Part shown: positions 1 through 4,807 of the stretch, in pieces
Position numbering within the stretch: the stretch's first letter is position 1
Layout of the letters: every line of letters starts with the position of its first letter
Assembly: GCA_003153055.1 (NCBI GenBank)
Contig: PMBV01000021.1
Location: 2,390-7,841 of the forward strand
DNA: 5,452 nt
From: Myxococcales bacterium
GTDB taxonomy: Bacteria > Myxococcota > Myxococcia > Myxococcales > Myxococcaceae
Reading direction: 5' to 3'
Position numbers and translations under genes: made by a program
Notes under the pieces: generated by a model
Told to the model about the DNA's origin: nothing
What the model saw: the letters and a program-made list of their open reading frames with translations, nothing else
Database searches by the model: none

Positions 1-1281
1 CGGCTCGAGCCCCGAGTCGCTCGAGGGCACGGGCTCGACGGGCAGAGGAGACAGGCTGGCGGCGACCCGACTCGGGGTGGCGTCTTCAATCGAGCCACGT
101 GGCTCACCCTGGGGGGAGGTTCCAGGCGACGACGCCCTGAGCGCGACGGCCCCGCCGAGGAGGAGAATTGCACCGAGGGCGGCCGGTCTCCATCGAGGCC
201 GTGGGCGCGGCGGCGTCAGGCTCAGATCGGGAGAGGTGAGGGCGGTCGGCGACGAGTCTCCCTTGGGCGCGGGGGTCGCCACCACCACGGGCCTCTTCGG
301 CTCGATCACTCGGGTCCCCAGGTTGGGCTCGGCCGTCTCGCCATGGAGGAACGACGAGGCGAGCGGGGCACCGACCATCTCGGTGAGCCAACGGCCGACC
401 GAAGCTGGGCCGTCGAAGGCCCCGGCGTGCACGCGCGCTTCTTCGAGCGCTTGCGTCATCTCTTTGGCCGAACTGAAGCGCTCGTCGCGGTCCCGCCGGA
501 GCGCACGCTCGACGACGCGCACGAGGGCTGGTGGGAGGCCTGGCCTTTTCACCGACAGTGGCGGCGCCTCGGTCTCGAGGACCTCACGAATCACCGCCGC
601 CGGGCCCTCCGCCGAAACCCTGGGGCTTCCCGTCAGCATCTCGAACAGCACGCACCCCATGGAGTACACGTCAGCGCGGTGGTCGACCCGCTCGCCTTCG
701 AGCTGCTCGGGAGCCATGTAGCTGAGCTTCCCCTTCACCCCGCTGTGCTCTCCAGTGGTTCCACCGAGGGCCTTGGCGACGCCGAAGTCGAGGAGCTTGA
801 TGGCGCCCTGCTCGGCCACCAGGATGTTGTCCGGGCTCACGTCGCGATGAACGATCCCCAGGGGCGCGCCTCGAGCGTCGATCCGAGTATGCGCGTAGTG
901 GAGCGCGTCCAGAGCGCTCAGCGCGATCCACGTCGCCATGGCGGGCTCCACCAGAAGGGAGCGCGCCCGGAGCGTTCGGAGTACCGCGCGGAGGTTGTGC
1001 CCCGGGACGTACTCCATGGCGATGAAGTAGTCGTCGCCCTCGACGCCCAGTTCGAGGATCTGAACGATGCCCGGATGCAGCAACACCGCCGCGAGCTTCG
1101 CTTCGTTGAGGAACATCTTGACGAAGGAAGGATCGCTTGAGAGGTGCCGGAGGATCCGCTTGACCGCCACGAGCCTCGAGTCGCTCGCCGTGCCACGTTG
1201 CCTGGCCAGAAAGACCTCTCCCATGCCGCCGGTACCGAGGAGGCCGAGGAGATCGTACTTGCCAAATCGAAGGACGGTCAT
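1..1281 (-). CDS. Membrane-anchored Hanks-type Ser/Thr protein kinase (C-terminus cut by window edge)
   Basis: This gene encodes a protein kinase that phosphorylates Ser/Thr residues on partner proteins; 427 residues are visible with no stop before the left edge. The kinase domain spans about residues 9-280: Gly loop GTGGMG (16-21), ATP-binding Lys in VAVK (K41), helix-C Glu E60, hinge MEYV (89-92), catalytic loop HRDVSPDNIL (145-154, Asp147), DFG (165-167), activation segment with T175, T176 and S180 as possible phosphosites, and APEQL (190-194). A Pro/Thr-rich juxtamembrane stretch (about 320-360) leads to basic RPRPRWR and one hydrophobic segment (about 366-381), then a Pro/Ser-rich tail. 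The kinase domain is therefore probably cytoplasmic and the tail periplasmic. The catalytic loop has Ser where canonical Ser/Thr kinases have Lys (HRDxKPxN); this variant is familiar from myxobacterial kinases. ATG at 1281 is chosen because FGKYDLLGLLG follows at once and the upstream frame soon meets a stop without another good start. No clear Shine-Dalgarno is visible. Substrate and any C-terminal sensor domain are unknown. Confidence 0.95.
   Translation of the reverse strand, partial: MTVLRFGKYDLLGLLGTGGMGEVFLARQRGTASDSRLVAVKRILRHLSSDPSFVKMFLNEAKLAAVLLHPGIVQILELGVEGDDYFIAMEYVPGHNLRAVLRTLRARSLLVEPAMATWIALSALDALHYAHTRIDARGAPLGIVHRDVSPDNILVAEQGAIKLLDFGVAKALGGTTGEHSGVKGKLSYMAPEQLEGERVDHRADVYSMGCVLFEMLTGSPRVSAEGPAAVIREVLETEAPPLSVKRPGLPPALVRVVERALRRDRDERFSSAKEMTQALEEARVHAGAFDGPASVGRWLTEMVGAPLASSFLHGETAEPNLGTRVIEPKRPVVVATPAPKGDSSPTALTSPDLSLTPPRPRPRWRPAALGAILLLGGAVALRASSPGTSPQGEPRGSIEDATPSRVAASLSPLPVEPVPSSDSGLEP
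139..186 (-). other. Predicted transmembrane helix of the Ser/Thr kinase
   Basis: Residues about 366-381 of the kinase read PAALGAILLLGGAVAL, an uncharged hydrophobic run just after a strongly basic RPRPRWR segment. By the positive-inside rule the kinase domain would face the cytoplasm and the Pro/Ser-rich C-terminal tail the periplasm. The segment is short (about 16 residues), so the exact borders are uncertain. Confidence 0.75.
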
Positions 1282-1545
1282 GAGGGCGTTCAGTATGGGC
1301 TCGGCTGAAGAGCCAGCGCGGTGAAACGCTCATCGATTCAATGCCATCGGGGGTCGAATTTCCACCTCGATCCGATCGGTCGGAGCCCACTCAGAGTCGC
1401 GCTTCGGCTATGCACCGTGGCTCTCGGGCACGAGCTTGCCGGGCTGATCCTCGAAGTACTTCTGAGTGTTCGGTTTCGCGAAGTTCCAGCGCCACATTCC
1501 GTGAGTTGGAGGTCAAGGCGCGGTGGAAGAGGAGGGCGAGGCGCC
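1282..1545. other. Intergenic gap between Uma2 gene and Ser/Thr kinase gene
   Basis: This 264-bp gap holds no long gene. It contains the 29-codon ORF annotated separately (1408-1497, minus strand) and a short palindromic stretch near 1371-1384 (arms TCCGA/TCGGA around TCGG, including the palindrome CCGATCGG). No T-tract follows that stretch on either strand, so I do not call it a terminator. I see no convincing -35/-10 pair or ribosome binding site for the kinase start at 1281. Confidence 0.6.
1408..1497 (-). CDS. Possible 29-residue small ORF or gene remnant, function unknown
   Basis: An ATG-to-TAG frame of 30 codons lies 48 nt downstream of the Uma2 stop, on the same strand. The peptide begins MWRWNFAKPNTQKYF and ends KLVPESHGA. 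It is rich in Trp, Asn, Phe, Lys, Tyr and Gln, which chance frames in GC-rich DNA seldom encode, and most codons end in G or C (AAC, TTC, AAG, TAC, GAG, CAG, GGC, CTC, GTG). That looks like real or once-real coding sequence. Against a live gene, there is no Shine-Dalgarno at a usable distance, and an in-frame TGA lies five codons before the ATG. It could be a tiny expressed peptide, the C-terminal remnant of a decayed gene, or chance. I recognise no family. No signal peptide or membrane segment is evident. Confidence 0.35.
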   Translation of the reverse strand: MWRWNFAKPNTQKYFEDQPGKLVPESHGA

Positions 1546-2100
1546 TCAGGTCCGCGGGTCGGCGTAGACGGCGTTCACGTCGATGTCGACACCCACCGAC
1601 TCGAGCTCGACCGTGCTGCCTCCCTCGTAGATCGACAAGAGCCAGGCGTTGCCTTGACGGCGAAACACCTCGATCCGCGGATGCTCCTGGTCGATGAGCA
1701 CGTATTCCTGGAGCGAGACGAGCCGCTGGTAGTGGGCGAACTTCTCGCCGCGGTCGCTGCGCTCAGTGCCCTCCGAGAGCACCTCGAGGATGATGACGGG
1801 GTTGGTCAACGCGTTCGGGTCATCCGCGGCGAACTGGTCCTTCCCGCACACCACAGAAAGGTCGGGGTAGGTGCTCCGGCCCGTCGATTCAATTCGGATC
1901 CGGACATCGGAGCTGTAGACCACGCAGGGGCGACCCCTGAGCGCTCCGCCGAGCGCGGTCGCGAAGCTGGCGGCAAGGCGACCGTGGCGGGGCGTGCCCC
2001 CGGCCATCGCCCGGACATCGCCGCGGAGGTACTCGTGCTTGACATCACTGCGCGCCTCGAGCGCCAGGTACTCCGCATAGGTCATGGCCGGGTTCATCAT
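1546..2100 (-). CDS. Uma2 family (former DUF820) putative PD-(D/E)XK-fold nuclease
   Basis: The 184-residue protein is close to the usual Uma2 length of about 190. It opens with MTYAEYLALE and KHEYLRGDV, the typical N-terminal Uma2 helix followed by the E-Y-x-x-G-x-V strand. Then come a His-containing helix (GGTPRHGRLAASF, 34-46), the strand VVYSSDVRIRI (60-70), YPDLSVV with candidate catalytic Asp80, VIILEVLSEGTERSDRGEK with Glu106 and Lys120, and YVLID followed by a closing beta-rich part. Asp80, Glu106 and Lys120 are the expected acidic/Lys set of the restriction-endonuclease-like fold. The family is abundant in cyanobacteria and some other bacteria, including myxobacteria; its cellular role is unsettled and nuclease activity is largely inferred from fold. 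The start is taken at the ATGATG pair (2100-2095); ATG at residue 6 is an alternative. No Shine-Dalgarno precedes either. The frame is open for 89 more codons upstream, but that stretch has no protein-like features. The gene stands alone between two signalling genes. Confidence 0.85.
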   Translation of the reverse strand: MMNPAMTYAEYLALEARSDVKHEYLRGDVRAMAGGTPRHGRLAASFATALGGALRGRPCVVYSSDVRIRIESTGRSTYPDLSVVCGKDQFAADDPNALTNPVIILEVLSEGTERSDRGEKFAHYQRLVSLQEYVLIDQEHPRIEVFRRQGNAWLLSIYEGGSTVELESVGVDIDVNAVYADPRT

Positions 2101-2367
2101 CGAGCGTCGCGACTGTACACCAGCCACCGGGGGAGGGCTTGGAAGGGCACCGCGGCAATGGGCTCGCGTTTCCAGCGCCTTCGGGTCGGCTGGCTGACTG
2201 TCCGCCGATCCGAGGGTCAGCTCGACATCGACTGGGCTCGGGTTCCGTCGTGGTTCCCTGCTGGCGAGTACCCTGGGCTCTTTCCCACGCCCGCGGGGAT
2301 GGCCGTCCAGGTCGCCGCCGACCCGGTGGCCCCGCTCCGACACCACGGCGAGAGGCGCGCTCCCGGC
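2101..2367. other. Intergenic gap between sensor kinase and Uma2 gene
   Basis: This 267-bp gap contains no gene I can support. On the minus strand the Uma2 frame stays open all the way back to the sensor-kinase stop, but the translation is Arg/Pro-rich and resembles no domain. An 8-bp direct repeat CTGGGCTC occurs at 2232-2239 and 2273-2280, and a CCCGCGGG palindrome at 2290-2297. A TACAGT hexamer (minus strand, 2117-2112) could be a -10 element giving a very short Uma2 leader, but no matching -35 is seen. No hairpin followed by a T-tract was found. Confidence 0.55.
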
Positions 2368-3879
2368 TCAGCCGCGCGAGTGGCCCTGCGCCGCCGGGAG
2401 CACCACCCTGAACATCGTGCCTCCCTTGGCGAGCGACTCCACCTCGATGCGGCCGCCGGCAGACTCGACGATGCCGTGGGCGATGAACAGCCCCAGGCCG
2501 GTGCCTTGCTTGGGGCCCTTGGTGGTGAAGAACGCGCTGAAGAGGCGGCGGCGTTGCTCCGGAGTGATGCCGGCGCCCGAGTCGGAGACCTCGATGACCG
2601 CGGCCCCCTGTTCGTCAGTCGCCGTCTTCACGCCGATGTGATGGTCTTTCAGGGCTCCCGGCGAGATGGCCTGGGCCGCGTTGGTCAGGAGGTTCACGAA
2701 GACCTGCCCCAGCCGGGTGGCGTCGAGGGCCACCTTGGGCATCGGCGAGATGGCCAGGTCGAGCTGCGCCTTCTCGTTGCGCTCCTTGGCCGTGACTCTC
2801 AAGGCCCACTCGAGCGAAGGCCAGGGCTCGCACTCAGCCGCTGCCGTGGTCTTGGGCTGGCGGGTGAACCCTCGCAGGTCGGTGAGGATCTGCGCGATGC
2901 GCTGGGCGCCCTCGGCCGCGTCGCGCACCGTGCTGAGCACCTCCGGCTCGATGGCCTGGCGAACCTCGGCGGCCTCCAGCGTCGACTGCAAGTGCTCCAG
3001 GTTGGCCATCACGAAGGTCAGCGGGTTGCTCACCTCGTGGGCGATGCCAGCCGCCAAGGTGCCCAGGGCTGCCAAGCGGTCGTTCAGCTCCACCTGGCGC
3101 AGCAGGGCCCGATGCTCCGACTCGTCGCGGAAGACGATGACCGCCCCGAAGGTGTGGTCTCCGTCGGCCACCGCGGAGGCAGACTCCGAGACCGGTCGCT
3201 GCTCTCCGTTTCGGCCCACCAGCACGGCGCTGGAGACCGAGTGCGTTTCGCCCGTGCCGAACAGCCGAGAGAGCGGAATGCGCAGCTCCTCCTCGCAGGT
3301 CTCGTCTCTCAACTGCAGTACAGACTCGAGCGGCCGACCCACGCCCTCCGCGTTGGCCCAGCCGGTCAACACCTCGGCGGTCGGGTTGAGGAACGTAATC
3401 TGCCCCGCTTGGTCGGTCGTGACGACCCCGTCGTGGATCGAATCGAGCGTCGTCGACAGGAGGTGCTCCCGCTCACGAAGCCGACTCTCCAGCTTGTGCC
3501 GGAGGAGGGCGAAGTCGAGTGCGATGGAGAGCTCGACCTTCTTGAAGGGCTTGAGCACGTAGCCGAAGGGTTCGGTGACCTTCGCCCGTCGCACCGTCTC
3601 CGAGTCGCGGTGCGCCGTGAGGTAGAGCACCGGCACGTCGTGCCCCTGTCTCAACAGCCGCGCGGTTTCGATGCCATCCACCGCGCCTTGAAGACGAATG
3701 TCCATCAACACCAAGTCCACCGGATGGAGCTTGGCGACCTCCAGCGCCTGCTCCGAGGTGGCCGCGACCCCAGCCACTTCGAAGCCAAGCTCCAGGAGCA
3801 TCCTCTTCAGGTCGATTGCGACGATGCCTTCGTCTTCGACGATGAGCACCTTCGCCTTGGGCAGTAGCTCGGACACCAT
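2368..3879 (-). CDS. Cytosolic sensor histidine kinase with N-terminal receiver (REC-PAS-HisKA-HATPase_c)
   Basis: The 503-residue protein is a two-component histidine kinase with no membrane segment. Domains in order: receiver (about 9-125) with acidic pocket E15/D16, phospho-acceptor D60 in LVLMDIRL, T88 in YLTAH and K110 in LKPF; a coiled linker (about 126-142); PAS (about 140-258, DGVVTTDQAG and FLNPTAEVLTGW); HisKA with H-box LGTLAAGIAHEVSNPL (phospho-acceptor His281); and HATPase_c with N-box LLTNAAQAI (N396, N400), G1 DSGAGI (433-438), F-box LFSAFFTTK and G2 GTGLGL (459-464). All key residues are present, so it should autophosphorylate. The receiver precedes the kinase, so an upstream phosphodonor probably modulates its activity; no cognate regulator lies in the window. 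The PAS ligand is unknown. The gene starts 89 bp after the barrel gene and may share its transcript. ATG at 3879 lies only 3 nt from GGAGG; the next codon, GTG at 3876, has a better 6-nt spacing and could be the true start. Confidence 0.95.
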   Translation of the reverse strand: MVSELLPKAKVLIVEDEGIVAIDLKRMLLELGFEVAGVAATSEQALEVAKLHPVDLVLMDIRLQGAVDGIETARLLRQGHDVPVLYLTAHRDSETVRRAKVTEPFGYVLKPFKKVELSIALDFALLRHKLESRLREREHLLSTTLDSIHDGVVTTDQAGQITFLNPTAEVLTGWANAEGVGRPLESVLQLRDETCEEELRIPLSRLFGTGETHSVSSAVLVGRNGEQRPVSESASAVADGDHTFGAVIVFRDESEHRALLRQVELNDRLAALGTLAAGIAHEVSNPLTFVMANLEHLQSTLEAAEVRQAIEPEVLSTVRDAAEGAQRIAQILTDLRGFTRQPKTTAAAECEPWPSLEWALRVTAKERNEKAQLDLAISPMPKVALDATRLGQVFVNLLTNAAQAISPGALKDHHIGVKTATDEQGAAVIEVSDSGAGITPEQRRRLFSAFFTTKGPKQGTGLGLFIAHGIVESAGGRIEVESLAKGGTMFRVVLPAAQGHSRG

Positions 3880-3882
3880 GGG

Positions 3883-3887
3883 CCTCC
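3883..3887 (-). promoter_or_regulatory. Ribosome binding site of the sensor-kinase gene
   Basis: A full GGAGG on the minus strand ends 3 nt before ATG 3879 and 6 nt before GTG 3876. Three nucleotides is short for efficient initiation, so this site raises the chance that translation starts at the GTG, removing only one residue. A second purine-rich run (GAGGTGG) lies farther upstream, about 12 nt from the ATG. Confidence 0.6.
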
Positions 3888-3947
3888 GACGCCACCTCTA
3901 ATGGTCTGATTCAGGTCAAGCACTACGGAATCGGACCGCGACGGCCC

Positions 3948-3965
3948 CAAGTGGTGTCCCACTTG
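3948..3965 (-). terminator. Stem-loop just downstream of the barrel gene, possible terminator
   Basis: A perfect 7-bp inverted repeat, CAAGTGG/CCACTTG with a TGTC loop, begins 3 nt after the barrel stop codon (3971-3969). Its position suits a terminator, attenuator or mRNA 3'-end stabiliser between the barrel and sensor-kinase genes. No T-tract follows on the minus strand, so it is not a canonical Rho-independent terminator. Confidence 0.4.
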
Positions 3966-3968
3966 ACT

Positions 3969-4637
3969 TCAGAAGTGGTAGCCGATGCCGAAGTTGGCCA
4001 CGAAGGAGAACTGCACGTGGGGAGCGTCCCTGGTCCAGATTCCCGGGCCGAAGCGGGTCTGCAGCGTCACCATCAACTGCCGGGTGAGGAAGAGCTCGAC
4101 GCCCGGCCCGAAGAGGATCGGCATCGCGAGGCCCACCCCCAAGTTCCCGTCGAAGGGCACGACGATGGTCGGCGTCAACCCAACGCCGAAGTTGACGTTG
4201 AGAATGTTGATGGGGTGCACGCCGACCAGCACCTCGAGGGGGAACTGAATGATGAAGGCGCCAGCGTCCTTCATGCTGAAGCCCACGCCGGGGTTGAAGT
4301 TGAGGCCGAGGCTGACGATGCCGTTGCGCACCAGCCCCGCCCGCATGACCGCGCCAAAGGTGAAGGTGGGATCGACCGTGACGCCGACCAAAGTCCCGTA
4401 GAGGAAAGCGAACCGAGCCCCGACGTCAACTTGATCCGACAGCCCGTGGAAGTACTTGCCCTCGATGCCCGGCCAGCCGATCTCCGCGCCGATGGCATCG
4501 TTGCCTCGGCCCACCGTCCGCCCAGTTGACAGCGACCACTCGCCCCCGTGGACCCTCACATCCCCGCCGGTTGCCTCCTGACCCAGCGCGCTCAACGGCA
4601 TCACCAACAGCAGCATCACCAAAGAGGTTGTTCTCAT
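3969..4637 (-). CDS. Small outer-membrane beta-barrel-like protein, function unknown
   Basis: The 222-residue precursor begins with a Sec signal peptide: MRTT, hydrophobic SLVMLLLVMPLSALG, and a likely signal peptidase I site after Ala17-Leu18-Gly19. The mature part of about 203 residues is built of alternating hydrophobic/polar, Gly-rich strands such as VDVGARFAFLYGTLVGV, GIVSLGLNFNPGVGF, INILNVNFGVGLTPTIVV and HVQFSFVANFGIGYHF. It ends in an aromatic Phe, the usual signal for outer-membrane barrel insertion. There are no charged clusters typical of enzymes and no recognised catalytic motif. The length fits a barrel of about 8-10 strands. It could be a porin-like or structural envelope protein; no substrate can be assigned. 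ATG at 4637 is supported by GGAAGG seven nucleotides upstream and by the signal peptide. It is divergent from the esterase lipoprotein gene, so shared envelope-related regulation is possible. The sensor kinase follows 89 bp downstream. Confidence 0.85.
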   Translation of the reverse strand: MRTTSLVMLLLVMPLSALGQEATGGDVRVHGGEWSLSTGRTVGRGNDAIGAEIGWPGIEGKYFHGLSDQVDVGARFAFLYGTLVGVTVDPTFTFGAVMRAGLVRNGIVSLGLNFNPGVGFSMKDAGAFIIQFPLEVLVGVHPINILNVNFGVGLTPTIVVPFDGNLGVGLAMPILFGPGVELFLTRQLMVTLQTRFGPGIWTRDAPHVQFSFVANFGIGYHF

Positions 4638-4644
4638 CTCGGGG

Positions 4645-4650
4645 CCTTCC
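4645..4650 (-). promoter_or_regulatory. Ribosome binding site of the barrel gene
   Basis: GGAAGG on the minus strand lies 7 nt upstream of the ATG at 4637, an optimal spacing. It is the clearest Shine-Dalgarno in the window and fixes the start that gives the signal peptide. Confidence 0.75.
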
Positions 4651-4758
4651 AGTGTGACGAAAAATTGAAGACCGCCCTACCGACCCCGGGAGGCCGGCGC
4701 AAGCCCCACCTTTCAGCATGCTTGACCAGGCCAGCCCTACCGGGAAGTGCCGCGTTCA

Positions 4759-4784
4759 CGACATCTCCAGCCGGTTCGATGTCG
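4759..4784. repeat. Inverted repeat upstream of the esterase gene, possible operator
   Basis: CGACATC and GATGTCG form a perfect 7-bp inverted repeat separated by 12 bp, ending 23 bp before the esterase ATG. A further GATGTC copy follows at 4794-4799, and GACAT overlaps the start codon at 4806-4810. This could be an operator or a leader hairpin. The same hexamer also occurs by chance in coding DNA of this window (for example 1582-1587, 2041-2046, 2224-2229). Confidence 0.35.
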
Positions 4785-4807
4785 GTGGAGTTAGATGTCA
4801 GGGTGAC

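Larger units (their letters stand above)
4638..4807. promoter_or_regulatory. Divergent promoter region between barrel and esterase genes
   Basis: This 170-bp region must hold promoters for both divergent genes. On the minus strand the only AT-rich patch, TTCAATTTTT (4669-4660), is well placed to be the -10 region of the barrel gene with a leader of about 20 nt, but no good -35 is seen. On the plus strand TTGACC (4722-4727) resembles a -35, without a convincing -10 at 16-18 bp. Candidate protein-binding repeats: CGACATC (4759-4765) with GATGTCG (4778-4784), a perfect 7-bp inverted repeat with a 12-bp spacer; another GATGTC at 4794-4799; and a 9-bp direct repeat GCCCTACCG at 4674-4682 and 4734-4742, exactly 60 bp apart. 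Operator function is inference. Confidence 0.5.

Noticed and set aside
343..1140. Plus-strand open frame of 265 codons across the Ser/Thr kinase
   Set aside because: It is the antisense mirror of the kinase in the same codon phase. The minus strand carries every kinase motif, so this frame is a composition shadow.
7..1187. Near-identical 17-bp words at 7-23 and 1171-1187 (one mismatch) as a dispersed repeat
   Set aside because: Both fall in the kinase coding frame and encode similar short Ser-Asp-Ser stretches with common codons. No longer similarity surrounds them, so coincidence is likely.
1371..1384. Short palindrome (TCCGA-TCGG-TCGGA) as a terminator for Uma2 or the small ORF
   Set aside because: The arms are only 5 bp and no T-tract follows on either strand; such palindromes are common in GC-rich DNA.
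671..1390. Minus-strand open frame of 239 codons overlapping the kinase start
   Set aside because: It is out of phase with the kinase and its translation is Arg/Pro/Gly-rich without motifs, whereas the kinase frame shows a complete catalytic core.
2101..2346. N-terminal extension of Uma2 by 82 residues from a GTG at 2346
   Set aside because: The added part is Arg/Pro-rich without structure-like pattern, while Uma2 proteins begin close to the MTYAEYLALE helix. Total length without the extension fits the family.
1321..3867. Plus-strand open frame of 848 codons antisense to Uma2 and the sensor kinase
   Set aside because: It lies codon-on-codon opposite the two minus-strand genes, where stops arise only from TTA, CTA or TCA codons, which are rare in GC-rich genes. 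It ends precisely at a CTA Leu codon of the sensor kinase. Its translation is Arg/His/Leu/Val-rich with no domain.
3951..4529. Plus-strand open frame of 192 codons opposite the barrel gene
   Set aside because: The minus-strand frame has a signal peptide, an optimal ribosome binding site and a barrel pattern with C-terminal Phe. The antisense frame is Asp/Glu/His-rich with no recognisable features.
4722..4750. TTGACC at 4722 as the -35 of an esterase promoter
   Set aside because: At 16-18 bp spacing no hexamer resembles TATAAT, so only the -35-like word supports it.
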